Positions 1 to 10,590 of a DNA stretch of 64,000 bases are shown here, in pieces. Origin of the DNA: Paguma larvata (lineage: Eukaryota > Chordata > Mammalia > Carnivora > Viverridae); assembly GCA_030068075.1 (NCBI GenBank), contig CM057835.1, forward strand, positions 24,210,930-24,274,929. The letters run 5' to 3'. Below the pieces are notes generated by a model. It saw nothing but the letters and a program-made list of their open reading frames with translations. It made no database searches and was not told where the DNA came from. Position numbers and translations under genes: made by a program. Each line of letters starts with the position of its first letter. Positions within the stretch are counted from its first letter, which is position 1.

Positions 1-2012
1 TCTCTCTCTGTCTGAGGCCTGGGACGCGGGGCTCGCTGCTGGTGAGCCCCAGCCTGGCCAGGCCCCTGCAGAACTGGACACGGGGAAGGAGCCCTCTGCT
101 GCCCCCACTTAATGCCCCTGCCCCCCACTCCCAACATCTCTCCCTCTGACCCCCAGCTGAGCCCACAGAGCACCCTCCTTGAAACCGCCCCCCTCCAAAC
201 ACACACCTGCCTTCATCCTTCCCTTCATTCCAAGAACTTCCATGTGCATTTCTGTACTGCTCCTGATAACCAGCTGTTGCCTCACAGCAAACAGTAGTTG
301 CTGGTGTGGACGGCGGTGTGGTCACCCCACTAGGTCACCACTGACCGTTTTGAACTCAGGCGGTGAGAGGGTACAGACTGGCTCTCAGTCAACGTGCATT
401 TCTATGCAGCCGGACACCAGACTCGAATTTCATCACCAGATCAAAGCACCCTCTTTCCTTCCCTCCTCTTTCCCCACTTGGCACTCCCCTGCGCCCATGC
501 AAAGCCTCACAGCTTCGCTCTGGCCCTGGAGGCCATGCGAGGGGCTGAGCTGGCCATAGAAGGATCCCTGCGTACACAGCACCCCAGAACAGCAGCCCTG
601 CTGGGTGAAGGGGACAGAAGAAAGGTAGCAAAACATCAGCTCGCCACCCAGGAGGGAGAGGGGGACAAGGTGGAGGCTGGAGGGGCCCTGGGAGATATTT
701 CTAGATCCTGCCTCCCTCCCCTGCAGCCTCATTCATTGGCTTACTCTTTCCAGCTCTCGCTTAAGCCCAAGGCTGGCTGCATTGCCCCCTTTCTCAGCTC
801 CCACCATCCACAGCTTCCAGCCGGCATGTCTCCCCCAAAAATGGCTGCTCTCTTAGGAACAGAATGGCCAGCAGCAGGGAGAGGGGCCGGGAGCCCCGGA
901 ATACTTCCCTCTGCGCCCCTCGGTTGTGGTTGAGTGCCGTGGCAGGTGCACTGTGGGCACCCCCTGTTTCCTGGCACCACTCACCATGTGACACGGCTAG
1001 TACCTAAGAGGGAAAGAAGTTGGTGATACAGTTTGGGTATGAAGATAGAGCCATCTTTCATGTTTGGCATAAAATTTGAAGGGTGAAATCATTTCTGCAG
1101 CTCTGACCAAAACCTGGGAAGCCCGTTCAGTGAACTGAAAATGTGTCACTAAATTCCTCAGCTGCCTGCCATCGGCCCCGGAAGCCAGGCCCCAGCCTGG
1201 TCATGGCAGCTTGACAAGTCCATGTGCTTCCTGTCAGGGCGTGCAGGTGCGAGACCCGAGCATCCAGCGCCCGCCCGTCTCCCACCCCCTGAGGCCCCAC
1301 AGCACCTTCCTGGGTTCTGCTGACTCAGAGTCCAATCCTCCAACCGGCCTCCCATCGGTGTGGCCTCAGGCCAGTCCGAGCAGAAGCACAAGGGGATCCT
1401 GTCTGCTCGGTGTCTTTCCAGAAAGGTCCCAACACCAACACACCCCCTACTCCCCCTCCCTCCTCCAGCCTTCCCCTCTTCAGCTCCACCCCCTCCCTAT
1501 AACAACATGCACCACCACAAAACAAGTGACCTTCCAGACCTTGATGGCAGCCCTGACCTCAGGCATGGAGAAGACCAAGGGGGGAAAGGAGGCAGAGAGC
1601 GTGTGCCTGGCCCCACCGCCGCTGCCCCACAACGTGAGCAGGGTTACTACACGCGCAATAACACAGGATAACACGTCAAAACGTGACACAGCCCAGCACC
1701 TTTGCAAAGGACCAGGCCCTACATATCCCCTGGCGGCCGGGCATACCAGCTGAGCTTTCCAACCTTGACTTCTGCCAAAAAGACCCCTGTTAAAATAAAA
1801 CACAGATGAAGCACAGACTTGAAAATTCCCTGAGCAGACACAACCAGTTTAGTCATACAGGCAAAACTTAATTTACCTTATTTTCCAAGACTAGGGAAGC
1901 CAGCTTTATCTGGGTTGCTTCTTACTTCTGCCTCTGAAAATTGTAGGTGAAATTTATATACTGTTCTCCAGAATTGATATGAGATAACCACCAACCAGTT
2001 CCCCCTTCATTT
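1..2012. other. Unassigned intergenic sequence
   Basis: Moderately GC-rich single-copy sequence. I recognise no gene, RNA or repeat in it; the open frames are short and unconserved in appearance. Confidence 0.4.
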
Positions 2013-2026
2013 AAGAAAATTCTAGG

Positions 2027-2235
2027 GAGGGGGCGCCGGGGTGGTTCAGTCAGGTGAAGTGTCCGACTTCAGCTCAGGTCATGATCTCATGGTTCATGAG
2101 TTCAAGCTCTGCGTCGGGCTCTGAGCTGTCAGCTCAGAGCCTGGAGCCTGCATTGGATTCTGTGTTTCCCTCCCTATCTGCCCCTTCCCCACTCATGCTC
2201 TGTCTCTCTCTCTAAAAAATAAACGGTAAAAAAAG
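2027..2235 (+). mobile_element. Carnivore tRNA-Lys SINE, copy 1
   Basis: Head GGGCGCCGGGGTGGTTCAGTC, feline-type middle and AAAATAAACGGTAAAAA tail. It is preceded by AAGAAAATTCTAGG (2013-2026), which recurs at 2538-2551 after an expanded purine tail. Confidence 0.9.
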
Positions 2236-2261
2236 AAAGAAAGAGAGACAGAAAGAGAGAC

Positions 2262-2307
<46 letters not shown>

Positions 2308-2370
2308 GGAAAGAAAGAAAGGAAAGGAAAGGAAGGAAGGAAGGAAGGAAGGAAGGAAGGAAGGAAGGAA

Positions 2371-2407
<37 letters not shown>

Positions 2408-2457
2408 GAAGGAAGGAAGAAAGGAAGAAAGGAAGAAAGGAAGAAAGGAAGAAAGAA

Positions 2458-2516
<59 letters not shown>

Positions 2517-2544
2517 GAAGGAAGGAAGGAAGGAAGGAAGAAAA
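2228..2544 (+). repeat. (GAAA)n/(GGAA)n polypurine microsatellite
   Basis: The A-rich tail of SINE copy 1 has grown into GAAA and GGAA repeats. From 2262 to 2544 (283 bases) there is no pyrimidine at all. It is likely to be length-polymorphic. Confidence 0.95.
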
Positions 2545-2551
2545 TTCTAGG

Positions 2552-2767
2552 GGCACCTGGGTGGCTCAGTCAGTTAAGCGTCCAATTCTTGGTTACAGCT
2601 CAGGTCGTGATCTCACGGTTTGTGAGTTCGAGCCCCACATCAAGCTCTGTGTTGACAGCGTGGAGCCTGCTTGGGATTCTCTCTCTCCCTCTTTCTCGGC
2701 CCCTCCCTTGCTCTCTCTCTCTCTCTCTCTCTCTCTCAGAAATAAATAAACTTAAAAAATAAAAAAA
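2552..2767 (+). mobile_element. Carnivore SINE, copy 2
   Basis: Full-length head-to-tail copy with a long CT tract. Flanked by AAGAAAATTCTAGG (2538-2551) and AAGAAAATTCTA (2768-2779), the same target sequence that precedes copy 1. Confidence 0.92.
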
Positions 2768-2779
2768 AAGAAAATTCTA

Positions 2780-4122
2780 ATATTGTAACCCATCACTATG
2801 GAGAAGAACCAGTCACTGCATCCACACTATTTTAGCTGCTTTATAGCAATCTATCTCTGAGCCTCATTCCATGTTTTGGTTTGAGCGCTCCTGGTTTGCA
2901 AACTGTCTTTCTGGTGTGTGCACAATAACCTTTTACCAAGTACTATTTCAGTGACTTACTGGTTTTACTTCAGTTTGGGGGGGAACTTTTTGACACCCTG
3001 GAAGGAGCCTATTGAACTGGGACTGTGCTCTCAGCCCAGGAGCAGAGACAAAACAGGGACAGTTGTCCCCATGCCTGTCATATCGACCCAAGGAGCAATG
3101 GGGTGGAGAAAGCAGAGGCTTTAAGGGGAGAAGTCATCAGGGCACCACAAGCATGCCTCTTAGGTGCAGCGTGACTTGAGTTCTGGACAGCTTGCCTGAA
3201 TCTCATTTTCCCTATCTGTAAAATGAGACTAACGAACACCCACAGGCTAACTGCATTTAAAGTGAAAATAAGAGAGTGCTCCTGGTCTTAGTTCTAACCA
3301 TGGCAATGATTATCTGGTTGCTTGGTTAATCGACATGATTTTATCACTCTCTTACTGCAAGCCAAGGACATGCTACACTCTGCCTCATACTATCTTCACA
3401 AGAACCCTGAGAGGAGGGTACCGTTCCCATTCTATGGACAAGGAAATGGAGGCTGGGCTGTGAGGTTAATCATTTCTCAAAGTTGCTTTGCTAAGTGACA
3501 ATTCACTTGCAGGTGTCGGGTTTCCAAAGCCCGTGCTCTTCGCACTCCAAGACTCTGCCCCACCCCCTAGGACAGGAGACATACACAAAAGACACAATGC
3601 ATGTGCGTGGAAGCATTAGAGAGAGGGTAATAATAGTGGGTGTAAGACTCGTGCTGAAGGAGTTTAGCCTCCAGGAGATCAGTGGAGCCAAGGTGCAGAG
3701 AAGCTTTGAGCGGGAGACGAGAGCTGCCTGTGCCTCACGTGGGGGGTGGAAGACACAGGTGACAGACAGCAGAAACCACGGCCCAGTGGTCATCAAGGCC
3801 TGGAGCCTACTGGGGCCAAGAAGAGGGCTGGGCATAGTGAGAGAAGGGCACCCGATGGACACCTGCAGCGCCGGCTGCAGGCCAGGCATTGTCTGGCCAA
3901 GACGGGCATAATGGTTGTGACTCTAAGATGCCCCTGTCACCACAGGACTCCCAGTCCAGTGGGGGATTCAGGCAAGTAGAGAGGCTACTGGCACACAGAC
4001 GGCCATGTACTCTGAAGACAGAGGAGACACACCTCACCTAGCTGGGCACACATAACAGGAGGCTTCCGGGCACCAGGCTGAGGGGGGCAGGGAGGCAGGA
4101 CAGGGGAAAAGCACAACCAGAA
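2780..4122. other. Unassigned intergenic sequence with a MIR relic
   Basis: Mostly unrecognised. About 3335-3500 reads as a MIR core (cacaagaaccctgagagg, then atggacaaggaaatggagg). No gene was recognised. Confidence 0.4.
3335..3500 (+). mobile_element. MIR relic
   Basis: The pattern 'catactatcttcacaagaa...ctatggacaaggaaatggaggctgg' matches the well-known MIR core. It is old and diverged. Confidence 0.6.
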
Positions 4123-4572
4123 TATTGGTTTCCTAGAGCTGCCGTAACATGTCACCACAAGCGTGGTGGATTAAAGCAACAGGAATGTATCCCCTCACAG
4201 CTTTGCCAGCTAGAAATCCAAAATCAAGGTGTCACAAGGTGTCACCAGGTGTCTCCAAGGTCATACTCCCCTCCCTCGAGGGGAGAATCCGCCCTTGCTT
4301 CTCCTAGCTTCCGGTGGTTCCAACAATCCTTGGTGTTCCTAGCTACATCACCCCAATTGCTGCCTCTGTATTCACATGGGTCTCATCTTTATGTGTCTCT
4401 CTGTGTCTTCTCTTCTCATAAGGACACTTGTCCTTGGATTTAAGGCCCACCTCATGCAGAATGAACTCATCTCCATCTTTAATTACATTGCAAGGACCTT
4501 ATCTCCAAAGAAAGTCCCATTCTGAGGTTTGGGGTAGATGAATCTAGGGGTTTGCTCTTCAACCCACTGCAG
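4123..4572 (+). mobile_element. LINE-1 3' UTR fragment
   Basis: Runs from 'attggtttcctagagctgccg' to 'caacccactgcag', a familiar non-coding 3' part of older mammalian LINE-1s. It holds no coding sequence. The same family recurs at 17898-18470 and 63833-64000. Confidence 0.75.
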
Positions 4573-5717
4573 AGGGCAAGGACAGAAGCGGAGGGAGACA
4601 AGACCACAGCCACAGGCTGGGGGAAGCACACAGACTCTGGACTTCATCCAGGGACATTGGTGACAGGTAGATGTGTTTAGGCCAAAAAGTTACAGAATAG
4701 AATTTAAGCTTTAGAAAGATACCCTGACTGCAAGGTGGAGAGCAGACTGGGTTTGGCCAAAATTAGAGGCAGAAGAACCCATTAGGATGGTATGGCTGCA
4801 ATACAACGGGAAATCTCTCTGACAGTCGCTCTTTGGGAGACAGAATTGACAAGGTTTGGTGGTGATTTGGAAGTGGGAGGAAGGAAAGGAATCACATTTT
4901 GTTCTCAAGTTTCCAACTCAGGCAGCTGAAAGAGAGTACATGGGAGGAGGGACAAGCACGGGGAGGCAGGAGATGGCACGTCCAGTGGGGATTCGGGGAA
5001 GATTCTGGACTCAGTGTAGTCAACTTTAACTCAGGGGAGCTGTCAGGGTGGGAGAGAAAGCCCATGCATGGACCTGGTGCCATGAGGAGTGAGCCTTGTA
5101 CAGCGTGAGGAGACAAGAAGGCTCAGAACAAGAAGGAGGCACACCATCCTTCAGGGCTCAGGCAGACAAAACACTTCCAGCAAGACTGAGAAGGAAGGGA
5201 GAGAGCCCTGGAGAGTGGGCGACAGGGAAGTCACGCAAATTTGACGCTGCCCCGACCTTTCCTTGTCCCCCCCGGCCCCTGTCCTTGCCTCCCATCCAGT
5301 TCCCTTTCTACTTTGCCACCGCAGTGAAAGCAATTGACCTTTCTCAGAGTGATGGGAGGACAGCCTCACAGGACTGAGTGTTCAGCCCCTTATTTATTTA
5401 CTCAAGCATGTTCTGTGTTTTTGTTTTCTAATCACAGCCTGTACCGGACAAACCTGGGTTTCCCTCCATCACTTCCTTCCTTTAAGCTCCAGCCCCAGGC
5501 CCCTGGGTTAGCCGGCCCCTTCCGCTGTGTCATTCCTGGCAAAGAGCCCACACCTTCCAGCTGCTCTCCCCAGTAAGGCAGCTGTTAGCCCCAGGTGGCT
5601 AGTGACCAGAGGAGGTCCAAAGAGAGCACATGATTTCACAGACTCGAAACAATGTGTCTATCCTAGGAATGATTTTATGTTGATTAAATAAAAATTCTCT
5701 TTTAAACATGTTGGGTT
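4573..5717. other. Unassigned intergenic sequence
   Basis: Single-copy sequence without a recognised gene or repeat. Confidence 0.4.
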
Positions 5718-5888
5718 GGGGCACCTGGGTGGCTCAGTCGGTTGAGCCTCTGAATTTGGCTCAGGTCATGATCTCACCATTAGTGAAATCGAGTCCCGAG
5801 TCAGGCTCTGTGCTGACAGCTCAGAGCTTGGAACCTGCTTTGGATTCTGTGTCTCCCTCTCTCTCTGCCCCTCCCCTGCTCACACTCT

Positions 5889-5923
<35 letters not shown>

Positions 5924-5943
5924 AAAATAAATAAACATTAATT
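5718..5943 (+). mobile_element. Carnivore SINE, copy 3
   Basis: Full-length, with a 30-base CT tract and AAATAAATAAAC tail. Flanked by TTGGGTT at 5711-5717 and 5954-5960. Confidence 0.9.
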
Positions 5944-6013
5944 AATAAATTAATTGGGTTAATTTCAACATTTTAAAAGTTAATGTCACCTGTTTCTTTG
6001 TGCTTTTTTTTTT

Positions 6014-6245
6014 AAAGACACTATGGTTCTTTTTTTTTTTTTTTAGTTTATTTATTTATTTTGAAAGAGAGAGAGAAAAAGCATGAGTGGGGAGGTGCAG
6101 AGAGAGGGAGAGAGAGAATCCCAAGCAGGTTCTACACTCTCAGCACAGAGCCCAACATGGAGCTCAGTCTCAAGAACTGTGAGATCATGGCCTCCACTGA
6201 GATCAAGAGTCAGACACTTAATTGACCGAGCCATTCAGGCGCCCC
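6014..6245 (-). mobile_element. Carnivore SINE, copy 4, with extra 3' segment
   Basis: Minus-strand copy; its head ends at 6245. Its poly(A) is followed by about 16 unrelated bases (6014-6030) and a second A run before the target duplication TGTGCTTTTTT (5999- and 6246-). Confidence 0.85.
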
Positions 6246-7059
6246 TGTGCTTTTTTTTTTTTTTTAATGTGGCCACTGGAAAACCTAAAAGTGCATTTAT
6301 GACTTGCATTGGATTTCTATCGGACAGTGCTGCCTTAGAGAACTTACCTGCTGTCAAAACTTACTTGAAACACAGAACACTTTTCCATTTCCCAGAGTCC
6401 TTGTGGCACAGTCATGAGAAGGGAGGGCATGCCCAATGTTACATGCATTTCCTGTTTTCACTGTATTTCTTATAACTCATAAGAATACTTCTTTCTCCCT
6501 CAGATGTTTAGGTGATAAAACCAGAGGCCAAGTTTAACTAATGTCTGTTCAATTCCTAAGGCCATAATCTTCCCAATACACAATGCTGTCAGGTCTAATG
6601 GTTGGTAACAGTCTTGAAGTTACCTCCTCAGATAGTAATAATTCCTTTATGATATAAACCACTTCATACCATTTACATCATCCCATTGGCTCCAAAAGAA
6701 AACCTTACTTTCCAATATGAAATACGTCTATTTTTAAGTTTTGTTTACACATACAGAAAATTAAAAGGTACAAAGATATGTGGAGAAAAGTCAACCTCCC
6801 ACCCACCCCTGACTTCCTCCTTCCTACCACCCTCCACACCCATCTCCTGCCCCACACCTGCCGACAACATGCTCTGTATATCCATCCAGGGATGTTGATA
6901 CACAAATATAATGAGGTACGTGGGTGGATATATAGCCATTTTTTTCTTAAACTCAAATAGTATACTCATATTCCACATTATTCTGTACTTAGCACCTTAT
7001 CTTGGATACCCTTCCATATTGGTGTATAAGGTCTGCCTCTAACCGATACATCAAGTTTA
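6246..7059. other. Unassigned intergenic sequence, probably part LINE-derived
   Basis: AT-rich. The piece at 6720-7030 (acacatacagaaaattaaaagg..., ttattctgtacttagcacc) resembles the non-coding 3' end of an old LINE-1, but I cannot place it firmly. Confidence 0.35.
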
Positions 7060-7221
7060 GGGGCACCTGGGTGGCTCAGTCGGTTAGGCGTCCAACTTTG
7101 GCTCAGGTCATAATCTCGAAGGTCATGGGTTCAAGCCCCTCATCAGGCTTTGCTGACAGCTCAGAGCCTGAAGCCTGCTTTGGATTCTGTATCTCCTTCT
7201 CTCTCTGCCCATCTCCTGCTT

Positions 7222-7273
<52 letters not shown>

Positions 7274-7298
7274 AAATTAATAAACATCTCAAAAAAAT
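7060..7298 (+). mobile_element. Carnivore SINE, copy 5
   Basis: Full-length, with a CT tract of about 50 bases (7221-7271). The middle box has a deletion (GGCTTTGCTGACAGC). Confidence 0.92.
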
Positions 7299-7342
7299 GT
7301 TTAACTGGTATGTCATATTTAAACGAAAAGAATTTTATAAAT

Positions 7343-7560
7343 TACAAAATATAGTAAAACTTTGGATTGCAGGTAACTTGGTGTGTGAGTGTTCTGCAAG
7401 ATGAGCAAACATTTTTAATAAATTTTAACTTGATAAATGAGCGATGTCTTGCAATACAAGTAACTCCTGACACCAAACGTCACATGATCACAACTGAGCC
7501 AATGGTTCTTGAAATTTGCTTTGATACACAAGTGCTTTGGATCAGGCATGTTTCTGGAAT
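7343..7560 (+). mobile_element. DNA-transposon-like fragment
   Basis: The text 'ttggattgcaggtaacttggtg...tgttctgcaagatgagcaaac' resembles an old mammalian Tigger-like transposon that I know only approximately. Family unresolved. Confidence 0.4.
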
Positions 7561-8865
7561 GAAGATTTTACCGCATATTCAAATAAGGAAACTAAGTTTG
7601 GAAAGTCATTTGTTCTTTGACGGCAACTGTGACAGAATGAAGATAGGACCCAGGCCACCTAACCCCTGACGAAAGCCTGTTTCACCTCCTTGATGCTTTC
7701 AGTGTCTCCATCTATAACATAGTGGAAATAATTCCTGGCCCACCTACTGTGAACCTGACATGGAGACTAAACAAGCTATCAAAATCTGGAAAGTGTAACC
7801 CAAACAAGAAACGTTGTCATTATTATTATTCTAATTTTTTTATCTGAATCACACCTAGGTAGAATTTTGAGCAATGCAGGGGAGAATAGATATATTTGAA
7901 CAGGGAACTTCCCCTTGAATCACAGCACAAGAGAATTATCCACTGGGCCCATTGTATTGTCCCCATCCAGTGTTGCTCTAGCCCAAGACAGATCCTGGCT
8001 GCCCTTCCCGAAATGTTTGAAATGTTCTGAAAGACTCAGGTGTGACTGCCCAGCCCCTTGTCTTGTGGGGGATAGATGGCCACCATTCTTGGGCCCTGAG
8101 AACAGGCCTCCCCTGAAGGAGACTGTATTCACAGGACCAAGACATAAACACAGACATAGACCCTGGCAATCTGGAGCCAGGTGAGTGGAAAACTGTCCTC
8201 AGCTCAGGAGTGACTGGTTGTTTATGTACGGGCAGCCACAGCTTGATGTTTTCCAGGCCCAGGTGCAATATAGGGAGCTGAGTGACCCAACAACCACAGC
8301 TTTGGCCTCGATGCAGGGAGCAAAGTAAACGGGATGAATCACAGCAAAATTAGCTTCCCCAAGGGGTCCGGCTTGTACCATTGGGTGACTGGTAAAAGAA
8401 ACACAACCTTATCTCCCTTGGTGGTCATGCCCACAACTTGGTGTCTGGGACTTGTTTCTTGCTTCTTCCTGGGTCTCCCTTGGCTCAGGGTTTGAGGAGA
8501 AAGAAAAGGGAAATAAAAATCTCCAGGGAAGAAAAAAACAAACCCAGACTTGCCCAAGCTAAATCCAGACCACTGGCCACCTAGATATAGTCCACATGTC
8601 TTCCTAGCTTTTCTAAGATGGCCCCATGGTGTCCAGACTTGCAAGAGAACTGTTTCTGTTGTGTGAGCATGAAGACCACGCTTCTAGGAGCTCCCTAGAG
8701 CCTAAGAGAAGTACCCATAAAGCACAGAGCTTCCAGAAAGTGTGCCTTCCTTTACCTTGGCTCTTCAACTTGGAAAATATCCACACTGCCTCCACCCAGG
8801 GAGGTGGAAGGTGAATCCACCCATCCTGTTTATAGAAAAGGCGTGGGGAGAGCGAAAAGGCACCT
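7561..8865. other. Unassigned intergenic sequence
   Basis: Possible MIR remnant at 7640-7800. The rest is unrecognised single-copy DNA. Confidence 0.35.
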
Positions 8866-9322
8866 CCTGCAAAAGACATGAACAGACACTTCTCCAAAGA
8901 AGATATCCAGATGGCTGACAGACACATGAAAAAGTGCTCAACATCACTCATCATCAGGGAAATACAAATTAAAACCACAATGAGATACCACCTCACACCT
9001 GTCAGAATGGCTAACATTAACAACTCAGGCAACAACAGATGTTGGCGAGGATGAGGAGAAAGAGGATCTCTTTTGCACTGTTGGTGGGAATGCAAATAGG
9101 TACAGCCACTCTGAAAACAGTATGGAGGTTCCTCAAAAAGTTAAAAATAGAACTACCCTATGACCCAGCAATTGCACTACTAGGTATTTATCCAAGGGAT
9201 ACAGGTGTGCTGTTTCAAAGGGGCACATGCACCCCAATGTCTATAGCAGTACTATTGACAATAGCCAAAGTATGGACAGAGCCCAAATGTCCCCTGACGG
9301 ATGAATGGATAAAGAAGTGGTA

Positions 9323-9380
<58 letters not shown>

Positions 9381-9822
9381 GGAATATTACTTGGTGATCA
9401 AAATGAATGAAATCTTGCCATTTACAGCAACATGGATGGAACTAGTGGGTATTATGCTAAGTGAAACAGATACTCTCTCTGCTCCATGCTGCCCGGTGAT
9501 AGCTGAGACAGTCGTATTTCTCAAACTGCCAAAACCCCTAGTTACATTTCTACTCGCACTGTCTACAGAAAGCAGAAGAGATGTTACCAGGGCCTGGGGT
9601 GAGGGGGGGATGGAGGGTTATTGTTCAAAGGTGCATAGTTTCTGTTTGGGATAATGACAAAGTTCTGGAAACAGATGGTAGGGTTAGTTGCACAATATTG
9701 CAAATATACTTAATGCCACTAGATTATACACTTAAAAATGGCTAAAAGGGTAAATTTTATGTTATGTATAATTATGTGGCATGTGTTTTACCAAAATAAA
9801 AAGATTAAATTTTAAAAACTTA
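8866..9822 (+). mobile_element. LINE-1 3' fragment
   Basis: Contains the classic LINE-1 3' text: aaagacatgaacagacacttctcc, tgagataccacctcacacc, ctatgacccagcaattgcac and aatggaatattacttgg. It runs into an AATAAA-containing tail near 9800. A (CA)n microsatellite interrupts it. No intact reading frame. Confidence 0.9.
9324..9379 (+). repeat. (CA)n microsatellite
   Basis: About 25 CA units inside the LINE-1 fragment; likely polymorphic. Confidence 0.95.
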
Positions 9823-10049
9823 CCATAAAACTGACTCTTGACCCAAAGGTGATCTGAGAGATCTCTCAGATCCACAGAGACACCACCTGCTGGGTGGGGG
9901 CGTTGCCACCGTGAGCCATAAGGACTAGTGACCCAGGGCAGCAGTGGCCTGGGGCCTTTATCTAACCCAGTAGGGGATCACATGGTGACCAAAGAAAGAT
10001 TCGGATTGAATTGCCTCACAGTCCAGTAGGCTGAGGAGATGAAATCAAC

Positions 10050-10101
10050 ATTAAGCTGTGAATTAGTCATGGTTCTCCAGAGAAACAGAACCAGTAGGAT
10101 G

Positions 10102-10152
<51 letters not shown>

Positions 10153-10590
10153 TTGCAAGAATTGGCTCATACAATTATGGAGGCCAAGAAGTCCCAGGAT
10201 CTGCTGTCAGTAAGCCGGAGAACTAGCAAAGCTGATGGTGTAATGCAGTTCAAGGCTAAAGGCCTGAGGATGGGGCAGATGGTCTAAGTCCCAGGCTGAG
10301 TCCGAAGGCCTGAGAAGCAGCAACACTGATGCATGAGGGCAGGAGAAGACGGACATCTCAGCTCAGGCACAGTGAAAGATCCCCTGATCTTTTCGTTACA
10401 TTCAAGCCCTCAGTACATTGGCTGATTCCTACTCAATACTGATGAGAGTCTCCTTTTTCCTCAGTCTACGAATTCAAATGCAACCCTCTTCTGGAAGCAG
10501 CCACCCAGGCATACCTGGAAATAATGTTTTACCAGCTCTCAAGGCATCCTTTAGCCCAGTCAACTTGACCCATAAAATTAACTGAAACAA
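10050..10590 (+). mobile_element. LINE-1 3' UTR fragment with (GA)n
   Basis: Begins 'catggttctccagagaaacagaacc' and ends 'cccataaaattaac', the 3' UTR text of middle-aged LINE-1s. A (GA)n run of about 42 bases sits at 10107-10148. Confidence 0.75.
10107..10148 (+). repeat. (GA)n microsatellite
   Basis: About 21 uninterrupted GA units. Confidence 0.95.

Noticed and set aside
2212..2556. Open frame encoding repeats of Ser-Phe-Leu
   Set aside because: It is the (GAAA)n/(GGAA)n microsatellite read on the other strand, not a gene.
2550..2625. tRNA-like heads of the SINEs as tRNA genes
   Set aside because: The A- and B-box-like motifs belong to tRNA-derived SINE heads, which lack a proper anticodon arm and a mature tRNA 3' end.
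9039..9410. Open frame with the peptide LPYDPAIALLGIYP
   Set aside because: Comes from the non-coding 3' part of a LINE-1 and occurs in countless genomic copies; no complete protein.
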